Of a stretch of DNA of 64,000 bases, positions 47,060-58,632 are shown piece after piece. Origin of the DNA: Tetragonia tetragonoides (taxonomy: Eukaryota > Streptophyta > Magnoliopsida > Caryophyllales > Aizoaceae); the NCBI GenBank assembly GCA_038025085.1, contig CM076147.1, positions 5,995,501-6,059,500 on the forward strand, given 5' to 3'. A program made the position numbers and the translations under genes. The notes beneath the pieces were generated by a model that was not told the DNA's origin, ran no database searches, and worked only from the letters and a program-made list of their open reading frames with translations. Every line of letters starts with the position of its first letter. Within the stretch, counting starts at the first letter, position 1.

Positions 47060-47620
47060 GATAGCTTACTGATTAGTAGCAGGGGAGTGTGGCTCATAAT
47101 TCATACTACTCATGAACATATTCATCTTTTCTTCCAAACTATTCATTTTCCTCTCTTGGGCTTCACGTTTTGCAGCGTGGTTAGCTTCCATCTCATCCAT
47201 ACGACGGGTCGGAGGTCGTTGTTTTCTTTTTCCTTCTCTTGAAGGGATGATGTAAGGTCGCTGCGAGTAGGTAGAGGTCCCCTCGCATCCTTTGGCTTCA
47301 TACCATACCCAAAACAAACCACATGACCACGATCTTGCTCTCCAAAATATTTTTCAATCACCTCAAATGCAGAAAAATTTGGATTATCTCTTTCAACATC
47401 CACATTCTCCTCCTACAATGTGACCAACAATTAGTGTAAACTAATAACAGTCATTTACTTACAAAATTACTGTTTTAGTTTGTTAAAGAAAGAAAAAAGG
47501 ATATACATATTTTTTTGCTTCCTCTACTCCCAAAGTGCCACATTTCCTTTTTCTGGTCTCCTTGAAAACCTCAGATACAGCAGGAAAACAGCAGAAAAAC
47601 AACAAGAAAACAGCAGAAAA
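47060..47620 (-). pseudogene. Remnant of a CACTA-associated protein gene
   Basis: On the minus strand, KETRKRKCGTLGVEEAKKY (about 47578-47520) can splice at gtatat to a segment after ttgtag at about 47413. That segment reads FSAFEVIEKYFGEQDRGHVV, CFGYGMKPKDARG, and, after a shift, a coiled-coil-like tail (NHAAKREAQERKMNSLEEKM) ending at about 47066. The order resembles the plant transposase Ptta/En-Spm (Transposase_24) family that accompanies CACTA elements. I am moderately sure of that family. The N-terminal part is missing. Confidence 0.5.
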
Positions 47621-47860
47621 ACAGAAGCAAGATAGCAGGAAAACAGCAGCAAAACAACGAGAAAACAGCAGCAAAGCACAAGGAAACAGCAGGAAAACAG
47701 CAGCAATACAGCAGGAAAACAACAGCAAAACAACGAGAAAACAGCGGCAAAAACAGCAGCAAAACAGCTAGTATAAAGCAACAAAACAGCAAGCATATAG
47801 GAGTAAAAGAGCAACAGTAAAACAGCAACATCAGTGGCCAACAACAAGCAGCAAAACAGC
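47580..47860. repeat. Degenerate aacagcagnaa minisatellite
   Basis: About 280 bp made of short units around aaaacagcag(c/g)aaaa with a period near 10-11 bp. It adjoins the transposase remnant inside the CACTA element. The long frames through it on either strand (Gln/Lys-rich or Cys/Leu-rich) result from the repeat. Confidence 0.85.
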
Positions 47861-49158
47861 AAACAACATCAATTTAAAGAAGCAGAAAACAGATATCAAA
47901 ACATAACCAAAAAAGCATTTGCTACATATCAAAACAGCAACTCAGTAGCCAACAAACATTTTTTTTAAACAAAACACCTCTTTTTTTATCTATCTAAACC
48001 TATTTCAACAGTATTTCAGAATTTATTTCATGAACTTAGCTCAAAGGAGAAACTTTATTTCATGAACTTTAATAATGGTGATAGGATAAGTAGAAAAAAG
48101 GACAATAACGTTACAACTGTTATGAAATTGTTCAAGATACCATGCATCCCTCAAAGTAGTTGCTACCCCAGAATTAAAAATTCACATAACAATTGATTCA
48201 AACACTAAAAAAAAATACAGCAATTTAATTGACAACAGAAATCTCCGACACATAATTCAACAATGAAATCGACACAAACTGAAGCAATTCAATACAACAA
48301 CCTCCAAAATTCCCCACATAAGAAAGAAATTCACTCTAAAAACCCAAATTTCCAAATCCCTAAACTCCAAAAAAACCCAGATTCTCAAAAATTATGCGTT
48401 TCTTCACCTTTTGGGAAGTTAGAATTATGCGTTTTGCTCTAATTTGTTAAGAAATTACTAGTCTCCTCCCACTCTAACAACAACGAAAGCTAAAACCAAC
48501 CACATGTATAAAGAAATTAGAATAAACCTAGGAAATTTGAACTAACCTTATGGAAATCATTGCTGAATCGTCTACAAAGAGAGAGAAACTTACAATACCA
48601 AGAAATTTAGTTAGGGCAAAGGGATTAAGATTGAATTTTTGATTTCCTTCCTTCCACAACTAAATCGTCCCTCTTGCGCTGAAAAAATGGGCGAAAATCG
48701 GATAGTTTTGGCGAGACTTAAAGGAAGAATTTGAGATGGGCTTGGTTTTCATCCATGGAGGTTGGAGTCATTGAAGGGTTTTTCTCTTTGAAGTATCTGA
48801 TGGAAATTGTGAAAGACTACTGGGAAAGTAGCGTGGAAAAAGACTGCAATTTTGTTTTTCCTTTTTTTTTCTACTTTTAATTTCCTACAACGAGTATATT
48901 AGTTGTAATTACATTTTTTTGGGTCATATGCCCGCGAAAAGACCCGCCACTAGGAATTTGAAATATTTGACTCAGATTTTACAACGGGTATTTACTCAAA
49001 TACGTCCAGATTTGAAGCGGGTAGTAATTATTCGCATCTTTTACAACCGTAGAGCCAATCTCGTTGTAATTGTTTATTATTTACAACGAGATAAGCGTAC
49101 GGCTGTAAAGTTTGGTTGTAAATGCAATATTTTCTTGTAGTAAATTTATGGATTTTTA

Positions 49159-49396
49159 GGGTGCGTTATTTTTCACTTATTTTCACTGATTGTTATTGAT
49201 TGAGTAAGGTTCTGTCACTGATTCTTACTGATTGAGTAAGGTCCTGCCACTGATTTCCACTAATTCAATAAGGTCCTGCCACTGATTCTCACTGATTCAA
49301 TAAGGTCTTGTCACTGATTCTGTGAGTAGGAATGTGGGTCCTACCACTGATTTTAACTGATTGAGTAAGGTCCAATAAATGGAAAAGAACACACCC
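49159..49396. mobile_element. MITE with internal about 37-bp tandem units
   Basis: Ends gggtgcgttatttttcac and ggaaaagaacacaccc are inverted relatives. Between them, the units cactgattnnnactgattnagtaaggtcctgc recur about five times. Flanking bases tta/tag do not match cleanly. Confidence 0.6.
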
Positions 49397-50259
49397 TAGT
49401 CTCTTCTATTGTAAGAGTTTTATGGTTTTGCGGGAATGAGAATTCGGAAGGCTGTACAGATTTCTACTTCAACGAAGCTATACCAACCGTCGAGATCTCC
49501 GTCAGAAAAGATGTTATTACATCGATTATCATACATGGTTGGATTTCTGCCATGGTTTTGGCGAGCATCAGAAGCGAATATAATGAGTTGAAGAAGAAAT
49601 TTGTACTGTTATTTTAGATCTTTCATTGGTTAGGAATGATTATTGTTGTATATGCCGCTATTAGGCTATCAATCAATGATAATTCCCCCTTCGCCGTTTT
49701 CAACGCTCAAAAAAAGGTTCACATTAGGCTCCGTTTGGTTGAGGTAAAAACAGTTTTTCGGGAAAACTGTTTTCTTTTCTCCGTTGTTTGGTCCACTAAG
49801 GGAAGGAAAATGGTGCTTAGTAGGGGTGAGCAGAAAATCCGCGTATCCAGTACCGGAACCAGAATTGGTTTGGAACCGGAACCGGTCTAACCAATTCCAA
49901 TTCCAATTCCCAGAAATAGGAATCGGTATAAACCAATTTCAATTCCAATTCCTGACTTTTGGGAATCGGAACCGGTTGGGTAGCTGGTGTAAAAAAATAT
50001 AAGACTTTATCCTTTAATAGAAGTAAAAAATAGTGATTTTCTAGTAAGATTAATGATTTTAAAAATTGTATTTGTAATTTTTATGTTTTAATAATTGTAT
50101 TTGTACTATTAGTAATCAAATAATTGTATACGTTATTTAAATTTTGATTTATATTGTTAAGTATTTTGATCGTAGTATTTGATTTTATGTTTGCGGTATC
50201 TTCGAAAACTAATATTTGTTAGTGTAATATTATAATTGATGTTTTTTATTATTGAAATA

Positions 50260-53200
50260 TATTGACTCTAGCCTTGATATTATTGATTTTGATGTAAAAC
50301 AAAATGGAATAAAAATAAATATAAGTGTTCCTTTATTTTGTTTGGATTAATTCTTATAGATTGTCTTATTATTGATGGGTATAATCATATGGTAAAGATT
50401 TTAAATAAGTTGCCTATACTAGATGATACTATATCTTTTATATATGATATGATGTCTTGATTAACGTGTTTAATATTTTGGTAAGAAATCTTGCCTAAGG
50501 ACTCATTTGGTAAAGGTAAACTTCTGAGGTTTTATTGGGTATATTTCCTATATGGAAGGAATATCAATTAATGCCTTTTTGTCTTCAATCAAGATACAAA
50601 GATCTTGGGTTGATTGATCAAAGCAAACCCACTATGTCAATGGCTATATGGGATGGCAATTGAAATGCTTCTTATAAATTGGAAGAAAAGACAAAGAAGA
50701 AGACACACAAGCAAAATACAAGAGACCTTGTCCAAGAGTGAAAAAGAGCTTTTCAATTTCACACTATATCAATCCCACATCTTAGCTTTTGAGAGAAGCA
50801 GATCAATCTTGAGAAGCCAACTCTTCGCACTTCAACTTTCATATTTGATCATCTCTCTTGTTTAATTGATTCTGATATATTACTCTTATTTGTGGTGTAA
50901 CCTTTTATTATTGTTAGGTCGATTTGGGTTGTGGGTCAACTCGTTAAACCTTAGTCATAGGTTGACTTGGAAGGTTGTAATACTTGGGTAGTATTATTTT
51001 GTAACCGACTAACATTTAATAAAGGTTTTGCAGGTTGAAAATCCTTCGGGTAGGTCCAGGAGGTAGTGGACGTAGGGTAACATCGAACCACTATATATAG
51101 TTGTATCTTGTCTCATTTTATTTTATTTTTGCATTTAAAAGTTTTAGTTTCATAATTAATTGTTGCCACCCTCGGGACCAACAATTGGTATCAGAGCAGG
51201 TCCTATTTTTCAAGACTTAACCGTCTATAGGACAAGATCCCATGGCTAGTTCATATGCAATTGATTGTCCTCCCTTTTTTGATGGTTCTAACTTTTTTCA
51301 TTGAAAAACTATGATGCAACTATTTATTCAATCCCTGGACTTTGAGTTATGGAACATTATCAAAGATGGTCATTATGTTCCAAATAAGCCAAAGGAAGAA
51401 TATATATCATTTGACTATGAGAAGCTCTCAAAAAACTCCAAGGCCAAGTATGTTATGTTTTGTGGTTTAGATCTTAAAGTATTTAACATCTTTTGTGCTT
51501 GTGAACAGCCAAATTTTTGTGGGACAACCTCTTGGCTACATATGAACAAGAACATCAATGTCTCATGGCCAATCATAGTGACTTCGAGGAAGAATCCGAT
51601 GAGGATGAGCTAGAAGAAGAGGTAAGGAACTCCCCGTTATTATCATTTTCTAAGAAAAAACTTATAGTTGCTTTATAAAAACTAGCCGATGAAGCAAGAG
51701 TCTCCACCTCAAGAGTTGAGGAACTTCAAAATGAGCTTAAAATTTTAAAAGCCAAAAATTCTTTCATAAAAAGTGAGTTAGAAAAATCGAAAAATAAAAC
51801 TGCCTCACTTTTAAGGAAGCAGGGTTCCTCAAACTGTGATTTCGAAATTGAGAAAAGCAAGTTTGTTGAGCGTATTACCCAACTTGAAAGAGCTGCCTCA
51901 ATTTTTACTAAAGGACAACAAAATTTGGATATGGTTTTAGGATCTCAACGACCTTTCTTTCGTAAGGAAGGTTTAGGGTATGAGGGTCCTCAAAAGGATT
52001 TCAGTTGTATTTCTCAAAACAAGAAAATCAATCTCATTTTTGTTAAAGAATGTTCTTTGTCATCGGCTAGACCAAAAAGGATCTATAAGTGCCACTATTG
52101 CATGAAAATTGGACATTTGGCTAATTATTGCTTTTTGGCTAAAAATAGGAAAATAAGGCAAGTTTGGGTACCTAAGGGGACTAGGCCACCAAACCTAGAA
52201 CACCCTCCATGCATGAATTGAGGGGGAGCCCTCTCTTAGTACTAATGAGTTTATTTGAATGTGCAGGACATATAATTTGGATCTTTAACTTTTTTACTCA
52301 TGCGACATATTTTATTTTGGTTTAATTTTTTGTATAAGTTTGAACACTCCTATTTTTGGTTCCTTTCATCGCTTTTTGATGTAAGTCAAAAAGGGGGAGA
52401 GAAATGAGTATATACAAGGTTAGTATGTTCGTCAAAGGTAAGTCATGGTAAGTTGAAACTTAAATAATGACTTATTTATTTTTATCCGATTTTGTCTTAC
52501 ATCAAAAAGGAGGAGATTGTTGACTCTAGCCTTGACATTGTTGATTTTGATGTAAAACAAAATGGAATAAAAATAAATATAAGTGTTCCTTTATTTTGTT
52601 TGAATTGATTCTTATAGATTGTCTTATTATTGATGGGCATAATCATATGGTAAAGATTTTAAATAAGTTGCCTATACTAGATGATACTATATCTTTTATA
52701 TATGATATGATGTCTTGATTAATGTGTTTAATATTTTGGTAAGAAATCTTGCCTAAGGACTCATTTGGTAAAGGTAAACTTCTGAGGTTTTATTGGGTAT
52801 ATTTCTTATATGGAAGGAATATCAATTAATGCCTTTTTGTCTTCAATCAGGGTACAAAGATCTTGGGTTGATTGATCAAAGCAAACCCACTATGTCAACG
52901 GCTAAATGGGATGGCAATTGAAGTGCTTCTTATAAATTGGAAGAAAGGACAAAGAAGAAGACACACAAGCAAAATATAAGAGACCTTGTACAAGAGTGAA
53001 AAAGAGCTTTTCAATTTCACACTATATCAATCCCACATCTTAGCTTTTGAGAGAAGCAGTTCAATATTGAGAAGCCAACTCTTCGCACTTCAACTTTCAT
53101 ATTTGATCATCTCTCTTGTTTAATTGATTCTGATATATTACTCTTATTTGTGGTGTAACCTTTTATTATTGTTAGGTCGATTTGGGTTGTGGGTCAACTC

Positions 53201-53440
53201 GTTAAACCTTAGTCATAGGTTGACTTGGAAGGTTGTAATACTTGAGTAGTATTATTTTGTAATCGACTAACATTTATTAAAGGTTTTGCAGGTTGAAAAT
53301 CCTTCGGGTAGGTCCCAGAGGTAGTGGACGTAGGGTAACACCGAACCACTTTATATCGTTGTGTCTTGTCTCATTTTATTTAATTTTGCATTTAAAAGTT
53401 TTAGTTTCATAATTAATTGTTGCCACCCTCGGGACCAACA
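50260..53440 (+). mobile_element. Gag-only Copia LTR element (inner layer)
   Basis: LTRs of about 923 bp (50260-51183 and 52518-53440, about 97% identical) enclose only 1.33 kb. The tRNA-iMet primer site tggtatcagagc (51186-51197) follows the left LTR, and the polypurine tract aaaaaggaggagat precedes the right one. The left LTR begins TA instead of TG. Coding sequence is gag only; no protease, integrase or RT is seen. This matches the class described as TR-GAG elements. Confidence 0.88.
51242..52221 (+). pseudogene. Sirevirus-like gag, broken
   Basis: The frame from 51242 (atggctag) reads to DGSNFF and is stopped near 51303. It reopens at 51311 as MMQLFIQSLDFELWNIIKDG and FDYEKLSKNSKAKYVMFCGL, the N-terminal gag helical region. 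A deletion or shift near 51500 removes the middle. A coiled-coil-like Lys/Glu stretch (51690-51890) leads to the frame ending CHYCMKIGHLANYC (52090) and VWVPKGTRPPN. A CCHC knuckle followed by VWVPKG is typical of Sirevirus-type gag. It ends at 52221. Confidence 0.75.
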
Positions 53441-54172
53441 AAAAATATATATTTATATGATTTAAAATATAAAAATAGGTGCATTTAATGCGGACTTGGG
53501 TACCCAGGAACCGGTGGGTACCCGGTGGATCCAATTCCAATTCCAATTCTTAAGATTAAGGAACCGGTGCAACCAATTCCAATTCCGATTCCGATTCCGA
53601 TTCCTATTCCTAGGAATTAGGAACCGGTGGATCCAATTCCAATTCCGGATAATGCAATACCCGATGGGTACCCGATTGCGCTCACCCCTAGTGTTTAGGG
53701 GGAAAATGTTTTCCCTTCAAAAATAAAAGAAAATAGTTTTCATTTGTGGGACACTATATACCTGGAGCACTAATGGTAGACCTGATAATCGAGTATGGTT
53801 GTCGGGACTTCATTCAAACCATAAAATCATATCCACACCCCACTTGATCGGGTCTCGAGCCGGACTTTTGGTCTGTTTTCTCAATATTGTTTTTTTTTTT
53901 CCCATTCAAATAGGTATATGTTTTGAAATCGATATACGTTTGAGGTGATTATTTTTTAAATCCACCTAACTTTTCGAGATATACGCAACTATGTTGTCAG
54001 ATGTTACTTTATTTTTACTTTTAAAATTAAAATGGTAGGAAGGAAACATAGTTTTTTTACAAAAAATATTTTTCATTGTAACCAAACCATTAAAAATGTG
54101 AATGAAAATACATTTTACACTGGAAATAATTTTCAGCTGAAAACGATTTTCACCCTACCAAATAGAGCCTAA

Positions 54173-55487
54173 GTTTGAGTTTGATAGTATGGAACCGATA
54201 TGTATCACAAAGGTGTATTCCTCACTTGTTTGGGATCCACATGACTACGATTGCCACACGTAGCAGCATGTTAATGCATGTTGTTCCGCGACCATAATTC
54301 TTCCGGTCACTTGAGGCCACATTTCCAAATTCCAAGTAATGGACTGAATGGGCTCTTCTTTATTTAATTTTTTTTAAAAAGAATGGGCTCTTCATATTGC
54401 CACAAATGGGGAATATGGACGTGAATATTTATTAGGAAAGGGCTGGTCCAACAGTAATCCCTCAAAATAAAAAATGAGTTGTTATTATCACAATAACACC
54501 ATTTGAAATAGAATACTGTAGAATATAACAAGATTCGTGAGATGATTGGAGGCAGACAAAAAATATGTTGAGATTAGGACTAGTTTGTTGATTTTTTTTG
54601 GTTGGGATGACGAGTAAAGGAACAACTTCCCCATAATCTATTGGGTCATGAACTCATGATATCTATGAAGTTGTAGAATAAAATAGTATGCACGTGAATT
54701 TCTACCAATTTTCTAAAAAGAAAAAAAGAAAGATCTTTACTCTAAGAATAAGCCATGCATATATACATCAAACTCCTCTTATGGATTGTCAATATTGACG
54801 CATATATGTCAGATTTAGAAAACTAATAATATAAATGCGTGCTAATCTACACAAAAAAAAAGGGGTTCCAAAATTATATTATTAGTTTAGCAATAATTCT
54901 TAAAAAAAATTCAAAAAGTAGAGTCAAGCCCAAATTTTTGAATGCTTGAAGTTGTACCCATTCTCACAACTTACCACATGTATTTCTAGATTTTTTTTCT
55001 TATTTTATGGCTAATTTGAAGTGTTCTAGTGTCATATCATATATTAGTCTTTGAGTATCCGACACTGATACTTCTCTTAAAATATAGAGTACGAAAATCA
55101 TAAAGTACCCATTACCCACTGGGATCCTAGTACCCCGCACTTGGTCCACCTTATGGAAAAATCAACGTACACATATTGGTTGGGCTAGACAATGTAAAAC
55201 ATCCCAGTAACTTCATAACAGTTCTGATCAAGCATGGGCCAATATAAGGAAGTAGGTACGAAGTACTTATCAAAGCCAGTAAAATTTTGTGAACTGTCTG
55301 AGGCCCAAACTTGATTGCGGGACCACTGCAAAGTAAGTGCCAACCATCATAGTGAAGGAAAGGATAAAACAAAGCTATATATGAACATGATAGATAAACA
55401 GATAGACATACCTGATAGTGTACTACCTAGAGGCTTAAGAGAGTGAGACAGTACAGTCTCACAGAGTGTGTTAATCAAGAAAGAATA
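54173..55487. other. Intergenic and upstream of the GST pseudogene
   Basis: AT-rich sequence with no gene seen. The last 100 bp before 55488 should hold the old GST leader. Confidence 0.5.
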
Positions 55488-57768
55488 ATGGGGACGCCGG
55501 TGAAAGTTTACGGACCGGCAATGTCACCGGTGGTGTCAAGAGTGTTGGCATGCTTGCTGGAAAAGAAGTTCAGTTTGAGCACCTCAGTGTTAACATGTCA
55601 AAAGGCGAACATAAGAGCCCTGCTTTCCTCAAAATTCAGGTTCTCTTTTACTTACACTGATTTGATTTTCACTATTTATCACTCTATTCTTAGTTGTTTT
55701 ACTAATGACATTTCTTTTCCTCTGCACTGTCAGCCCTTTGGCCAAGTTCCAGCTTTTGAAGACGAGAACATATCCCTTTTCGGTATAATTCTTGTTCTTC
55801 TCTATGTAATGCTAATGAAAAAGAGAAAGTTTGTTGGTCTTGTAGTTGTATAGAATCCGTAAACGATCTCTATAGAACCATAATAGCAAAGAAGTTATTT
55901 CATGCTTGTCCTGATCCTAGCTATATATGAATTGACATGTATGATACAAGGTCAGTGGTGTGTACATTGTGAGTGTGGAAAAATGAAAAAGAACGAATGA
56001 AGAACTGAATAGCGAAATTTAGTTTTGAGAAAAATGATTCAATGTGCCATTGAAATTCTCAAGTTGCTGATATAAATATATTACTAGTTTGGTTTAATTG
56101 TTTGAGAGTTTGGCAATATGTTTTACATATAGTTGCCTAAGATTAGACAAAATAGATTAGACGACAATTAGTTGCATAATGCAAGATTAGACAAAATCAG
56201 ACTAGACGACAGTTTGTTGCATAATGTAGTTCAATCAACTGCATTGATCACAAAAGGATGATAATTGAGTCCGTCAATGGTAACAATATTTCTTCGACAA
56301 AATGGCATCAAGTTCATGTCACTGCCCCCAAAATGATCTAAAAACAGCATACAACATTCCTCAATAAATAGATATAATCTGATGTATACTAGATTTTTTT
56401 AATTTGTGGTTGTGCTTGAATTGGATCAAGAAGGTTGCTCCTAAGTCCTACAAATACTTGAGATTCTCTACTGCCTACTCTTTGTTGATCCGTTAATCAT
56501 GTGTTTGATCATGGAAATGCGGAAAACTGTTTTGTTGCATACCTGTTGATGCTGCTTGGTCATTCAAAATGCTGTGCTGCACTCACATGGATCAGTAATC
56601 TGTTGGTTGGTAACTGGCTCAGCTAATCATATATTTGAACATTTTGTTACACCATAGAGCATCAAAACTGAAGATATTGTGTCAATAGTTCAGGGCAAAT
56701 AATGTCCTATCTCTGCTATTGAGTGTGATCTATACCTGCAAGGTTTGGACACATATTGGAGCTGCTAAACAGCATTGGTATAATCTTGCATTGATAATGT
56801 TGACATGTTTTAACTAAGTGGCTATAATCTTATAAGTCTATGTTTGCTGTTATGGTGTCTCATATACAAGTGTGTGTGTGTGTGTGTGTGTTTAATGATT
56901 GAAGAGTCAAGAGCAATATGCCGTTCATTGGCGGATGCAAAGGGGGACAGGAGGGGACAGTGGTCACCCCTTCTTTGAAAAAAAAAATCTGTAACTTTTT
57001 TTTTTAAAATAATTTGCAAGTGAGACTAAAGCAAACCCATTACCCATCCCCTCATCCCCTCTTTCTCTCTAACTCTTTCTCTCTCATCCCCTCACCATCT
57101 CAAGTTCTCAACTCTCGGCTCTCGCAGTCTCGCTCGCCTGGCCCCTCGACAGTCGAGTGAGTCGACACTCGACAGTACCGGACTACTGGGCCCCGATTTT
57201 CTGCACTCAACCCAAGCTTGATGACCTCGATCTGGGCTCGTTGATACGTCACTGTAGACCTCGATTTTCCAGAATTCTGTCTCAGATCGATTTAGGTATA
57301 AACTTCTTTCCCTTTTACTTCGCTTTTTTTTTTTCTCACTTATTTCTCATTCGAACTTCGAAGTGTTCTGGTTGTTTGGGTTTTTTGTTTGACAATTGAT
57401 TTAGGGTTTTTACGGTTGCGAATATATATGTTTGTGTGTGACATAGCTGATGGGTTTTACTCTATACTTACATTTGCTCTGAATTTCCTATCAAAATGGG
57501 TTCTTGGTGCTCTTTTTAGCTGATGGGTTCTTGGTATTGGCTCTGATTTTACATTCGTGACTAGTGTATGAAATAGCTGATGGGTTTATCATTCGAAATT
57601 AGTGTGGATTGAGATGCTGTAGAACTTAAGTTGATGGAATAATGTTCTGCCTGTGATTTGAGTTAAATTCTAGGTTTATCATTAGAAATTAGTGTGGATT
57701 TAGTTTATTTGAGCGAAATTAGTATCAAATTAGGTTGAATTATTTGTCTATAATCTCACTGTTCAGGC

Positions 57769-58095
57769 ATGTCTTTCCCACTTGCCAAAGCTGAGGCAAA
57801 AGCTCTCTGCTCAGCTTCTGCTTGTTCATCTGGGCTTAAACCCTTTGTTAATGGCTTCTTCAAATTACTGCTTTGGCCTTTGATTTCGTTGGTTTGGGAA
57901 ATACCCAGATTGAATTTGGGAGGTTTATGGGTGAAAATTGGAGTCTTTGAAGGGTTTGAGATTGAATTGAAGAGATTGAAAGTAAGGGCACCTAGGTTTT
58001 GGAGAGTTTTAAAGGTATATGGGGTGTCAAAATCGCAAGGACTTGGGGTTTTGTTTCGGTGGTGGTTGTTGTTGTTGCTGTCTCATCAGCAATAA
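57769..58095 (+). CDS. Unrecognised 108-codon frame within the Pack-hAT
   Basis: The frame follows a possible acceptor (ttcag at 57763-57767) and starts MSFPLAKAEAKALCSASACS. A hydrophobic patch (FFKLLLWPLISLVWEIPRLN) is followed by basic sequence. Near the end a shifted frame (VSSAIRQRIPNFIDPTQMKL) looks more natural, so the original gene may be frameshifted at about 58050. I do not recognise the family. It is probably another captured host-gene piece. Confidence 0.35.
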   Translation: MSFPLAKAEAKALCSASACSSGLKPFVNGFFKLLLWPLISLVWEIPRLNLGGLWVKIGVFEGFEIELKRLKVRAPRFWRVLKVYGVSKSQGLGVLFRWWLLLLLSHQQ

Positions 58096-58248
58096 GACAG
58101 AGAATCCCCAATTTCATAGACCCAACACAGATGAAACTGCTCAATACAAGATACAGGAAATAAAAACCCACTGAAGATCCCATTTTGTTACTTATTCCAC
58201 ATAATTTGTTTGTTTCTATACTTTTGGATTTTTGGGTTTTATTTTCAG

Positions 58249-58632
58249 AAGCTAAGATGAAGTGGGGTGAAGGAAAAGAGATGGTTGGAGATGTGGTGAT
58301 AATGGGAGGGTTAATAGGAGTGCAAGTTATATATGCAGGAAATTCTGTGTTGTTGAGTTATTTGATGTCTTTGGGTGTTTACCCTCTTTCTATCATCATT
58401 TTCTGTACTTTAGCCTCATTCCTTGTTCTCTTTCCTTTCGCCTTCTTAGCTGAGAGGTAACACCAAACCTTGTCAAAATGTCATCTATGGAGTTTTTTTT
58501 TTAATTTTTAAAATTCATCTATTGTTTTTTAAGAGTGGTAATGATCTTGTTCAATCAAATTTGCTGGAGCAAATGGCCCAAGAAGCTAACTAAGAAACTT
58601 TTGATTCTGATTCTTCTAATATCTTCATGTGG
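58249..58632 (+). pseudogene. Captured exons of a WAT1-related (UMAMIT) transporter
   Basis: Exon 1 (58249-58456, after tttcag) encodes MKWGEGKEMVGDVVIMGGLI and GVQVIYAGNSVLLSYLMSLG, the first EamA-type membrane segments. It ends AE at a gt donor. Exon 2 (58570-58632) continues SKWPKKLTKKLLILILLISS and ends at ggtaagt. Both junctions are in phase, so genomic (unspliced) DNA was captured. Plant WAT1/UMAMIT proteins are ten-TM exporters of amino acids or auxin; only about the first 90 residues remain. The fragment cannot make a transporter. Confidence 0.85.

Larger units (their letters stand above)
45890..49142. mobile_element. Non-autonomous CACTA (En/Spm) transposon
   Basis: The left end is cactacaagaaa and the right end tttcttgtagta is its inverted match with one terminal change. 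Dense subterminal words such as ttacaacgag and gttgtaa, in both orientations, occupy the outer 250 bp on each side, which is typical of CACTA. The 3-bp target duplication is not clean. The 3.25-kb interior keeps only a piece of a transposon gene and a minisatellite; no DDE transposase is seen. Confidence 0.88.
45654..49713 (+). mobile_element. Retroposon with exact 17-bp target duplication, split by later insertions
   Basis: The word aaggttcacattaggct occurs at 45637-45653 and again at 49714-49730, directly after a short A-tail (ctcaaaaaaa). This is the signature of target-primed reverse transcription. Removing the CACTA element (45890-49142) and the MITE (49159-49396) leaves about 570 bp. 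The start (aaaaccctagcacgcttttctctctctaaa) looks like a plant 5' leader and contains a hairpin at 45722-45761. No coding domain is recognised, so it may be a processed transcript copy or a non-autonomous LINE. Confidence 0.75.
49821..53690. mobile_element. hAT element with ccaattccaattcc arrays (middle layer)
   Basis: Ends taggggtgagc and gctcaccccta are perfect inverts. Flanks gtgcttag (49813-49820) and gtgtttag (53691-53698) are an 8-bp duplication with one change. Both arms carry ggaaccggt and ccaattccaattcc repeats. No transposase is present, and the interior is occupied by the Copia element. Confidence 0.88.
49727..54169. mobile_element. Tourist-like element (outer layer of a three-level nest)
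   Basis: Ends ggctccgtttggttgagg and ccctaccaaatagagcc are inverted relatives. Flanks are tta and taa, the expected TWA type, though not identical. About 94 bp lie left and 471 bp right of the hAT element it contains. Inner parts (cagtttttcgggaaaactg; aaaatgttttccc) are palindromic. Confidence 0.65.

Noticed and set aside
47483..47862. Cys/Leu-rich and Gln/Lys-rich frames
   Set aside because: Both strands stay open only because of the minisatellite.
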